Assembly: GCA_002409965.1 (NCBI GenBank)
Contig: DHON01000115.1
Location: 36,075 to 41,825 of the forward strand
Length of the DNA stretch: 5,751 nucleotides
Origin: Firmicutes bacterium UBA5389
GTDB lineage: Bacteria > Bacillota > DTU025
Direction: 5' to 3'
Below are positions 1 to 5,478 of the stretch, in pieces. How positions within the stretch are numbered: position 1 is the first letter of the stretch; the number at the start of each line of letters is the position of its first letter. The translations under genes were made by a program, and so were the position numbers. The notes beneath the pieces are model-generated. The model saw only the letters and a list, made by a program, of their open reading frames with translations, was not told where the DNA came from and ran no database searches.

Positions 1-91
1 CCCAGGCCTTGCCATGGATGTGGGTAATGGATAGGTCGTAGAGTACAGGTTCGCGACCTCCATCGACGACCGCCATGCGCAGCCAATTCAT
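1..91 (-). CDS. possible 5' end of a divergent gene, cut by the window edge
   Basis: A minus-strand frame opens at an ATG (91-89), or alternatively a second in-frame ATG (76-74), and stays open to the left edge, giving about 30 residues that contain VLYDLSITHIHGKAW. A TAG lies in frame a few codons upstream of the first ATG, so the gene would have to start here. I see no good ribosome binding site before either ATG, and I do not recognise the sequence. The three plus-strand frames all meet a stop within the first 41 bases, so an upstream plus-strand gene could contribute only a short tail. This entry is a guess based on an open frame and reasonable codon use; it may equally be noncoding. Confidence 0.2.
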   Translation of the reverse strand, partial: MNWLRMAVVDGGREPVLYDLSITHIHGKAW

Positions 92-254
92 CCCATACGT
101 AAGCCCCAGCTACAAGTCGCGCGCCGCGGCGCTCCCGGTGGGCGTCGATGCCCGCGACTTGAAATCGCACGACGAGGGGAAGAAAAGAAAGGAATACTAC
201 GTATCAGAGCCCTGGCCGGGCCGGCCCGTTTGGAGCTGGAACTCGGATCTGACG

Positions 255-260
255 AAAGGA
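255..260 (+). promoter_or_regulatory. candidate ribosome binding site for lactate dehydrogenase
   Basis: AAAGGA lies 11 nt before the ATG at 272. This is a little far but usable, and it is the only purine-rich match near the start. It directly abuts another in-frame ATG at 260, too close to serve that codon, which favours 272 as the start. Confidence 0.4.
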
Positions 261-271
261 TGAGCTGCAGC

Positions 272-1237
272 ATGACCCACCGGAAGGTGAGGATACGTCG
301 GACTAAGGTATCCGTTGTAGGCACCGGGTTGGTTGGCTCGACTTACGCCTACACGCTGGCCATGAGCGGACTGGCCGGCGAGATTGTCCTCGTGGACGCC
401 CGCGCTGGCCGCGCAGAGGGCGAGGCCATGGACATCTCTCATGGAGCCCCGTTCATCCCGCCGGTGCGCATCAGGAGCGGCGACTTCGAGGCCACAGGCG
501 GTTCGGACTTGGTGGTGATCTCAGCAGGCGCCGCCCAGCAGCCGGGCGAGACCCGTCTTGACCTGGTTCGCCGCAACGCGGATGTCTACCGCGACATCAT
601 CCCGCGGATCGCCCAGGCCAGCCCGGGGGCGGTCTTGCTCATCGTCACCAACCCCGTGGATATCATGACGTACGCCGCCATCCGCTTTTCGGGTTTCGCT
701 CCCGGCAGAGTAATCGGGTCCGGCACTCTCCTCGACAGCGCCCGCTTCCGCCACCTGCTCAGCAGGCACTGCCGCGTGGCTCCGGCCAACGTGCACGCGT
801 ACATCATCGGCGAGCACGGTGACTCGGAGGTGCCGGTGTGGAGCACCGCCAACGTGGCCGGGCTGCGCCTCGACGAGTATTGCCCGGTGTGCGGCCGCGG
901 CTGCGGCGGGGAGGTGCGCGAGCGCATCTTCCATCAGGTGCGTGATGCCGCCTATGCCGTAATCGAGCGCAAAGGCGCCACCTATTACGCCATCGCCCAG
1001 GCGATGACGGCCATCACCCGCGCGGTTCTGAGGGACGAGAACGCGATCATGACTGTGTCCACTCTGATGGAGGGCCGGGATAGTCAGGACCATGTATGCC
1101 TGTCGTTACCTGCCGTAGTGGACAGGTCCGGCATAAACCGCGTCCTCAGGATTCCGTTGGCGGATGGCGAGCGGCAGGGCCTTGAGAAGTCGGCTTCGAT
1201 ACTCCGTTCATTCGCCCGCGAGGTTGGGTTGGTGTAG
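272..1237 (+). CDS. ldh: L-lactate dehydrogenase (NAD-dependent)
   Basis: This cytoplasmic enzyme interconverts pyruvate and L-lactate with NADH/NAD+. With the start at 272 the protein has 321 residues, usual for the family. In-frame TTG 230, ATG 260 and GTG 287 are alternatives; 272 has the better-placed ribosome binding site. Visible motifs, numbered from 272: Rossmann loop GTGLVG (17-22); acidic NAD-binding Asp42; substrate loop AGAAQQPGETRLDL, where Gln89 marks lactate rather than malate specificity (malate dehydrogenases have Arg) and Arg95 is the loop arginine; TNP with Asn127; LLDSARFR with Asp155 and Arg158; IIGEHGDSEVPVWS with catalytic His182; KGATYYAIA with Thr237. The full catalytic set is present, so it should be active. 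A cysteine-rich insert CPVCGRGC (204-211) sits before the helix leading to the KGATYY segment. No obvious promoter or Rex-type operator was seen upstream. The next gene starts 85 nt downstream, so co-transcription is possible but unproven. Confidence 0.93.
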   Translation: MTHRKVRIRRTKVSVVGTGLVGSTYAYTLAMSGLAGEIVLVDARAGRAEGEAMDISHGAPFIPPVRIRSGDFEATGGSDLVVISAGAAQQPGETRLDLVRRNADVYRDIIPRIAQASPGAVLLIVTNPVDIMTYAAIRFSGFAPGRVIGSGTLLDSARFRHLLSRHCRVAPANVHAYIIGEHGDSEVPVWSTANVAGLRLDEYCPVCGRGCGGEVRERIFHQVRDAAYAVIERKGATYYAIAQAMTAITRAVLRDENAIMTVSTLMEGRDSQDHVCLSLPAVVDRSGINRVLRIPLADGERQGLEKSASILRSFAREVGLV

Positions 1238-1308
1238 GGGGGCAGGGCCAAGAGGTTTTCGGCGGCGCATGTCGTAGATTACAGTACAGGATGTGGACAA
1301 GTGCCGGC

Positions 1309-1315
1309 GAGGAGG
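1309..1315 (+). promoter_or_regulatory. strong ribosome binding site for the polyferredoxin
   Basis: GAGGAGG lies 7 nt before the ATG at 1323. It is the best Shine-Dalgarno match on the plus strand of the window and rules out the in-frame ATG at 1293. Confidence 0.8.
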
Positions 1316-1322
1316 CGTTGCC

Positions 1323-1724
1323 ATGAGACTTGCTGCCAGAAACGACCTCTGCTCAGGGTGTAGAGTATGCCAGCTGGCGTGCTCTCTGTCAGTATTGCGG
1401 GAGAACAACCCCAAGCGTGGCCTGCTCAAGATCGACCCGCATTTCCCCGTTCCCGGAGACTACAGCATCAGGTTCTGCACGCAGTGCGGAGAGTGCGCGG
1501 CGGTCTGCCCTGTGGAAGCCATCAGTCTGATCGATGGCGTGTATGTGATCGACAAGGAGACCTGTATCGGATGCATGGCCTGTGTTGAAGCGTGCCCGCA
1601 CGGTGTGATGGTTGTGCACAGGGGCGAGGACGCTCCTTCCAAGTGCACACTGTGCGGCGCCTGTGTCGAGATGTGCCCGCGCGGCGCGATCTACGACGCC
1701 GATACCGGGGAAGGGGGCAGGTAG
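1323..1724 (+). CDS. four-cluster [4Fe-4S] polyferredoxin, electron-transfer partner of the aldehyde oxidoreductase
   Basis: The 133-residue cytoplasmic protein consists almost entirely of iron-sulfur motifs. Four CxxCxxCxxxC motifs are complete: Cys10/13/16/20, Cys52/55/58/62, Cys81/84/87/91 and Cys108/111/114/118, the last three each followed by proline. Sixteen cysteines should bind four [4Fe-4S] clusters. This matches the small subunits that accompany some aldehyde oxidoreductases (AorA of Aromatoleum, YdhY beside YdhV in E. coli) and more broadly the DmsB/NrfC fold. There is no signal peptide or membrane segment. The stop codon at 1722-1724 is one base before the oxidoreductase ATG, a tightly coupled arrangement that points to a complex or dedicated electron carrier. 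The Aromatoleum enzyme has an additional FAD subunit; none is encoded here, so electrons probably go to free ferredoxin or to a partner encoded elsewhere. The start is fixed by the GAGGAGG site 7 nt upstream. Confidence 0.92.
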   Translation: MRLAARNDLCSGCRVCQLACSLSVLRENNPKRGLLKIDPHFPVPGDYSIRFCTQCGECAAVCPVEAISLIDGVYVIDKETCIGCMACVEACPHGVMVVHRGEDAPSKCTLCGACVEMCPRGAIYDADTGEGGR

Positions 1725-1725
1725 A

Positions 1726-3594
1726 ATGGACTGCGACTGCGGCAGACACGGCGGATATATGGGCAAGATCCTGCGAGTCAACTTGACGCACAAGTCGGCA
1801 AAGGCCGAACCCCTGGATCCCGAGATGGCGCGAGACTACATCGGCGGCCGTGGGTTTGTGCAGAAGATTCTGTACGACGAAGTACCGGTGGGCGCGGATC
1901 CCCTCGGTCCCGACAACAAAGTCGTCATGGCCCCCGGGCCTCTATCGGGCGTGTTCATGCCGGCCAGCGGCAAGATCCAGTTCGGGGCGCTGTCGCCTGC
2001 CACGGGCATAATGGGCGATGCCAACATGGGCGGCCACTTCTCCGCGGAGGTCAAGTATGCGGGGTATGACGCGATAATCATCGAAGGGATGTCGGACCAT
2101 CCGTGTATCGTGGTCATCGACGATGACGAGGTCGAGATCCGCGATGCCGCTCGCTACTGGGGCAAGGGTTCAGCCTCCGCTGAGAAGATGATCAAAGACG
2201 ACTTGGGCGAGGATTTCCAGGTCGCCCTGATCGGTCCGGCGGGCGAGAACTTGGTCAACATAGCCTGCGTTTCGCATGACTTCGGACGCCAGGCGGGGCG
2301 CACCGGAATAGGGGCCGTGATGGGTTCGAAGAAGCTCAAAGCCATTGCGGTCCGCGGCAGCAACTCGATTCCTCTGGCCGACCCCGACCGCGTATACGAG
2401 CAGGGCAGGAAGATGTTCGAGGGCTGTTTCGCCAAGCCGGGCTTCCGGGAGTGGACCCCCCTCGGCACCTCAGGCGTAACCCCGTGGGTGAATGAAGTGG
2501 GGGCTTTTCCTACCAAGAACTTCTGGACCACGTTTTTCGAAGACCACGAAGGGATCGGCGGGGAGGCGCTGAAGGAGCGGATCTGGCTCACCGACAAGGG
2601 CTGTTTCTGCTGCCCTACGCCGTGCGGGAAGTATTCACACACCACGGTCGGCGAGAAGGCCGCCTACGTGGAAGGCCCGGAGTATGAAACCGTGGCTCTG
2701 CTAGGAGGCAACTGCATGCTGAAAACCATCGAAGAGGTGGCCTACGCCAACTACCTCTGCGATGAACTCGGCCTCGACACCATATCCGGCGGCGCCGTAG
2801 TGGCGTTCGCCCTGGAGTGCGCCGAGCGGGGAATCATTGCCGAAGAGCAGATCGGCCGGAAAGTGCAGTGGGGCGACATCGACTCCTTTGAGTACCTCAT
2901 AACCGCCATCGCAAACCGCGATGGAATCGGCGACATCCTGGCCGATGGCGTGCGCGCGGCCTCCGCCAAGTTCGGGCAGGGATCGGAGAAGTTCGCTATT
3001 CACGTCAAAGGGCTAGAGTGGAGCGGATACGAGGCGCGCTGGGCGCCTGCCATGATGCTCGCCTATATGACGTGCGATATAGGCGCCCACCACAACAGGG
3101 CGTGGGCCATTACATATGATGTGGCCAAGGGGCGCGAGGAAGTTGAGGGCAAGGCCGCCAAAGTCATCGAACTGCAGCGGATACGCCCGTCCTTCGACCT
3201 GCTCGGCGCGTGCCGCCTGCAGTGGGTGGAGATCGGCTTCGAGTTCGAGCACTACCCCGATATGTTCGAGATCGTGACCGGGCGCAAGATGACCGTGGAG
3301 GAGCTGTACGAGGCCACCGACAGGGTGTGGAACCTGACCAGGACCCGGGCGTTTCTGGAAGTGCCGGGGTTCGGCCGCGGCTTCGACTACCCGCCGGCTC
3401 GGTTCTACGAAGAACCAATACCCACCGGCCCAGGCAAAGGCAAGATGCTCACTTTGGAGCAGCTCGATTTCATGCTGGACGACTACTACGCCCAGAGGGG
3501 CTGGGACTCAGGCGGCAAGCCCACCCGCGATACCCTCTTGGGCTTGGGCCTAGATGAGTGCGTGAGGGACCTGGAGGGCAAAGGCCTGCTGTAG
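1726..3594 (+). CDS. aor: tungsten-type aldehyde:ferredoxin oxidoreductase, catalytic subunit
   Basis: The enzyme family catalyses reversible oxidation of aldehydes to carboxylic acids, or acid reduction, at a tungsten (sometimes molybdenum) bis-pyranopterin centre next to one [4Fe-4S] cluster. The 622 residues compare with about 605 for the Pyrococcus enzyme. Numbered from ATG 1726: GGRGF (40-44); GPLSG (71-75); MGDANMGG (96-103), pterin region; GRQAGRTGIGAVMGSKKLKA (187-206); cluster ligands in CxxCxxxC at Cys293/296/300, with an extra Cys295; GPEYET (317-322); DELGLD (346-351) and DLLGAC (491-496), the two DxxGL(C/D)-type pterin motifs, the second supplying the fourth cluster ligand Cys496; and DIGAHHNRAW, whose histidines (455/456) lie where the active-site histidine is expected. 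Cluster ligand spacing is close to the Pyrococcus 288/291/295/494. The preferred start has AAGGGGG 8 nt upstream and gives HGGYMGKILRVNL, close to family N-termini; ATG 1759 is the alternative. The preferred start adds Cys3 and Cys5. The aldehyde substrate cannot be told from the sequence. Confidence 0.95.
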   Translation: MDCDCGRHGGYMGKILRVNLTHKSAKAEPLDPEMARDYIGGRGFVQKILYDEVPVGADPLGPDNKVVMAPGPLSGVFMPASGKIQFGALSPATGIMGDANMGGHFSAEVKYAGYDAIIIEGMSDHPCIVVIDDDEVEIRDAARYWGKGSASAEKMIKDDLGEDFQVALIGPAGENLVNIACVSHDFGRQAGRTGIGAVMGSKKLKAIAVRGSNSIPLADPDRVYEQGRKMFEGCFAKPGFREWTPLGTSGVTPWVNEVGAFPTKNFWTTFFEDHEGIGGEALKERIWLTDKGCFCCPTPCGKYSHTTVGEKAAYVEGPEYETVALLGGNCMLKTIEEVAYANYLCDELGLDTISGGAVVAFALECAERGIIAEEQIGRKVQWGDIDSFEYLITAIANRDGIGDILADGVRAASAKFGQGSEKFAIHVKGLEWSGYEARWAPAMMLAYMTCDIGAHHNRAWAITYDVAKGREEVEGKAAKVIELQRIRPSFDLLGACRLQWVEIGFEFEHYPDMFEIVTGRKMTVEELYEATDRVWNLTRTRAFLEVPGFGRGFDYPPARFYEEPIPTGPGKGKMLTLEQLDFMLDDYYAQRGWDSGGKPTRDTLLGLGLDECVRDLEGKGLL

Positions 3595-3670
3595 GGCCCG
3601 CTGTGGGTTGCGGCAAGGGTAGAGTGCGGTCAATTCGCTGGGATGATTATCTGAGGGGACTGGTACAGGC

Positions 3671-3904
3671 TTGAAGGTCAGGGTAATAGTCCACGGACAC
3701 GCGCGAGAGTACTTCCCCGATCCAAGGGAGGAGTTCGACTTCGAGTTCGCCCCCGGCGACACTGTTGCCGACATGCTGGCTACGCTCGGCATCCGAACTG
3801 AGCTGGTGATGCGGGTGGTGGCCGGCGATGGGCCTGCGAGCAAGTCGCATGCTCTCGCAGACGGCGAGACTATTATCCTCTTCACGCCGGTGGCAGGGGG
3901 CTAG
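3671..3904 (+). CDS. MoaD/ThiS-family sulfur carrier protein, linked to aor
   Basis: This 77-residue ubiquitin-fold protein begins MKVRVIVHGHAREYF and ends in FTPVAGG, with the free C-terminal Gly76-Gly77 that an E1-like enzyme (MoeB/ThiF type) adenylates and converts to a thiocarboxylate. The central APGDTVADMLATLGI segment matches the loop and first helix of MoaD/ThiS proteins. The start must be TTG 3671: an in-frame TGA lies at 3644-3646 and there is no ATG or GTG between them. GAGGGGA at 3653-3659 is a possible, slightly distant ribosome binding site, so translation may be modest. It lies 76 nt after aor. Small MoaD-like genes are often found beside aor genes, so a role in building the dithiolene of the tungstopterin is the likely job; ThiS-like supply of sulfur for thiazole is the alternative. 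No partner E1 enzyme is encoded in the window. Confidence 0.88.
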   Translation: MKVRVIVHGHAREYFPDPREEFDFEFAPGDTVADMLATLGIRTELVMRVVAGDGPASKSHALADGETIILFTPVAGG

Positions 3905-3910
3905 ATCTGT

Positions 3911-4174
3911 ATGCCGGCATCACATGCATTGAGCCAGTCGTACTTGGCGGAAGCTGAAGCTGCGATCCGAAGGATAGCCGATACCCAGGCCGGCGCCATA
4001 GAGCAAGCTGCCGATGCAGTGGCGCACTCCTTGAAGAGCGGGGGCCTGCTATACTTGTTCGGGACCGGGCATTCGGCATCAGTTGCGGTGGAACCGTACC
4101 ATCGAGCGGGCAGTCTAGTGCCTATCAGGCCCATAGTGGAGCCTGCCATGACGCTGCACAGCCAGCCAGCTTAG
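3911..4174 (+). pseudogene. truncated SIS-domain (sugar isomerase-like) protein, N-terminal third only
   Basis: The 87-residue frame starts with an N-terminal helical region (about 8-40) followed by SGGLLYLFGTGHS and YHRAGSLVPIRPIVEPAM. This is the beginning of SIS-domain proteins of the UPF0309 type, which run to roughly 240 residues. GTGHS (51-55) is the phosphosugar-binding loop. The match ends at MTLH, just where the family continues into the rest of the domain. The frame then reads SQPA and stops at 4172-4174. The next gene is convergent and ends 47 bases further on, so there is no room for the missing two thirds in any frame; a simple frameshift is excluded. It still has AGGGGG about 10 nt before its ATG and lies 6 nt after the sulfur-carrier stop, so it may be translated. 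Most likely a deletion remnant; a functional short protein is possible but less likely. Confidence 0.75.
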
Positions 4175-4180
4175 CTTACG

Positions 4181-4216
4181 CGCCCCGGCGCAGAGTCCAA
4201 GTCCGCAGCCGGGGCG
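4181..4216. terminator. GC-rich hairpin between convergent genes, probable terminator
   Basis: CGCCCCGGC (4181-4189) and GCCGGGGCG (4208-4216) form a perfect 9-bp stem with an 18-nt loop, placed in the 47-nt gap between the plus-strand SIS remnant and the end of the minus-strand aminopeptidase. On the plus strand it is followed by a moderately T-rich TCTGTCTATTTC; on the minus strand no T-run follows. It probably ends plus-strand transcripts, and its symmetry may also slow the opposite ones. Confidence 0.55.
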
Positions 4217-4221
4217 TCTGT

Positions 4222-5289
4222 CTATTTCAAGAACTCCCCGTCCCGCTGGACTGTCCGGCCGTCTACCCGGATCTCCCCGCCGCGGCGCAGGTCCGCGATC
4301 ATGTCCCAGTGGATGGCGGAGTCATTCTCGCCTTTGGCCTCTGGGTAGGATTGGCCCAGGGCCAGGTGGATTGTCCCGCCGATCTTCTCGTCGAAGAGTA
4401 TGTCGCGGGTGAACTTGGCGATGCCGTGATTCGTGCCGATGCCGAACTCGCCGATACGGCGGGCGCCGGCGTCGGTGTCCAGCATCTTCAGGAGAAACTC
4501 TTCGTTCTTCGCGGCGCGCGCCTCGACCACCTTCCCGCGGGAGAATGTGAGGCGAACCCCCTCCACCTCGCGGTCCATGTAGATCGCGGGGTAGCTGAAA
4601 GTCACGTAGCCCTCAGCCGAGTCCTCGACTGGCGAGTAGAACACCTCTCCATCAGGCATGTTGTAGTGCCCATCGCAGTTGACGCCGGGCCGGCCCTCGA
4701 TGGAGAACGTCAAGTCCGTGCCCTCGCCGATCAGGCGCACCTCGCGGCCGCCGTCGAACAGTCTCTTTATCTCTTCCTGTTCGCGGGAGAGCGCAGCCCA
4801 GTCTACGTTAGTTGCGCCGTAGACGAAGTCTTCATACTCCGAAAGCGACATCTCTGCCTTCTGCGCCAGAGCGTGGCAGGGGAAGTTGCAGCCGCACCAG
4901 CGCACATTGCCGCCCATCACCCAGTCGGACGCGGGCTTCATGGCCCGGCGCCGCGCAGACTGCTTCTCCGGTTCCACATTGGCCGTCTCAGCCAGGTTGG
5001 CCGGAGCGGAGATTCGGATAAGGCATTGCGATGCCTTGTATTCGTCCAGGTCTATGGGGAGCAGAGTGCTTATCTGCTCGTCCGAGGCTTCTTCGAAGAA
5101 CACCCGGCTGATTTCGGGCATGTACACTTTGAGCCGCGGGAATCCGCCGCGCTGGAGAACGCGCCTGTATACCGCCTCCACGAGCGGCGCGCCGCCGATG
5201 TCCGCGCCGATTCCCACCACATCGCCCTTACGGACCCCGACCGAATAGTCCACCAGTATCTCCGCCAACTTCTCAACTCTCGGGTCCAT
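4222..5289 (-). CDS. M29-family metallo-aminopeptidase
   Basis: A cytoplasmic two-metal aminopeptidase that removes N-terminal residues from peptides. The family includes AmpT of Thermus, AmpS of Staphylococcus and PepS. From ATG 5289 the protein has 355 residues, somewhat shorter than the Thermus and staphylococcal forms (about 410). Expected metal ligands are present: Glu215 in DGEVFYSP, Glu281 in RRIGEFGIGTNHGI, His308 in GGTIHLALG, and His327 and Asp329 in AIHWDM, with Tyr315 in SYPE as the conserved tyrosine. The Glu-Glu spacing of 66 matches Thermus AmpT as I remember it. The loop between the tyrosine and the last His-x-Asp is shorter, as in the clostridial/archaeal SYPE...IHWDM branch. 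The start is MDPRVEKLAEILVDYSV, typical of the family. ATG 5295, two codons upstream, is only 2 nt from the ribosome binding site and is rejected. The gene stands alone, convergent to the aor block, with its promoter presumably in 5303-5480. Substrate preference cannot be read from the sequence. Confidence 0.94.
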   Translation of the reverse strand: MDPRVEKLAEILVDYSVGVRKGDVVGIGADIGGAPLVEAVYRRVLQRGGFPRLKVYMPEISRVFFEEASDEQISTLLPIDLDEYKASQCLIRISAPANLAETANVEPEKQSARRRAMKPASDWVMGGNVRWCGCNFPCHALAQKAEMSLSEYEDFVYGATNVDWAALSREQEEIKRLFDGGREVRLIGEGTDLTFSIEGRPGVNCDGHYNMPDGEVFYSPVEDSAEGYVTFSYPAIYMDREVEGVRLTFSRGKVVEARAAKNEEFLLKMLDTDAGARRIGEFGIGTNHGIAKFTRDILFDEKIGGTIHLALGQSYPEAKGENDSAIHWDMIADLRRGGEIRVDGRTVQRDGEFLK

Positions 5290-5297
5290 CAGCATTA

Positions 5298-5302
5298 CCT
5301 CC
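5298..5302 (-). promoter_or_regulatory. ribosome binding site deciding the aminopeptidase start
   Basis: On the minus strand GGAGG (within GGGAGGT) lies 8 nt before ATG 5289 but only 2 nt before ATG 5295. The spacing selects 5289. Confidence 0.75.
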
Positions 5303-5356
5303 CATCACAGCAATTACAGAGCATGTTGGTTCGTCTACCTTCGCCTGGATACTTGA

Positions 5357-5398
5357 TCGCCGCGCATACTCGTGACTTCAGTCGTGAGTAAGCGGCGA
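5357..5398. repeat. 42-bp interrupted inverted repeat / long hairpin
   Basis: TCGCCGC (5357-5363) pairs perfectly with GCGGCGA (5392-5398). Inside, TACTCGTGACT (5367-5377) pairs with AGTCGTGAGTA (5380-5390), using two G-T wobbles, around a tight TC centre; the two stems are separated by an asymmetric internal loop (GCA against A). No T-run follows on either strand, so it is not an intrinsic terminator. Two readings are open: the left-end subterminal hairpin of the IS200/IS605 remnant to its right, or a leader or operator structure about 70-110 nt upstream of the aminopeptidase start. Confidence 0.7.
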
Positions 5399-5438
5399 CA
5401 TATGTTGCGCAAGAACTACCAGAATAGCCTGCAATTGC

Positions 5439-5466
5439 TTGTACCTATCCATACATGTGTTATACT
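5439..5466 (+). promoter_or_regulatory. sigma-70-type promoter, rightward
   Basis: TTGTAC (5439-5444), a 16-bp spacer and TATACT (5461-5466), with an extended -10 TG at 5458-5459, point rightward. Transcription would begin near 5473, just before the ATG at 5479 that opens the transposase remnant, so this is probably the old tnpA promoter. It is the most consensus-like promoter seen in the window. Confidence 0.5.
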
Positions 5467-5478
5467 CTCAATGGGCGG

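Noticed and set aside
75..263. 62-codon plus-strand frame ending in an ATGA overlap with the ATG at 260 of the lactate dehydrogenase frame; its third codon positions are GC-rich.
   Set aside because: No ribosome binding site before its ATG and no recognisable protein pattern. High third-position GC in a short frame of GC-rich DNA is weak evidence. Conservation in relatives with the ATGA coupling would revive it.
230..271. TTG 230 or ATG 260 as the lactate dehydrogenase start.
   Set aside because: They add 14 or 4 residues before an N-terminus that is already of family length, and neither has a well-spaced ribosome binding site. The choice remains somewhat uncertain.
521..1093. 190-codon minus-strand open frame inside lactate dehydrogenase.
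   Set aside because: Histidine- and alanine-rich shadow of a gene with a complete catalytic motif set; no independent signal.
1238..1322. Possible terminator or promoter between lactate dehydrogenase and the polyferredoxin.
   Set aside because: No stem with a T-run and no convincing -35/-10 pair was found, so transcription may read through or start from an unrecognised promoter.
1612..1725. 38-codon N-terminal extension of the aldehyde oxidoreductase frame.
   Set aside because: It overlaps the end of the ferredoxin gene in another frame and does not look like the family N-terminus; ATG 1726 has a suitable ribosome binding site.
4309..5391. 360-codon plus-strand open frame lying antisense to the aminopeptidase.
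   Set aside because: It overlaps the well-supported M29 gene almost entirely, has no recognisable domain, and long antisense frames are expected in GC-rich coding DNA.
5357..5398. The long inverted repeat as an intrinsic terminator or a T-box leader.
   Set aside because: No T-run follows on either strand, and no T-box consensus is visible between it and the aminopeptidase start.
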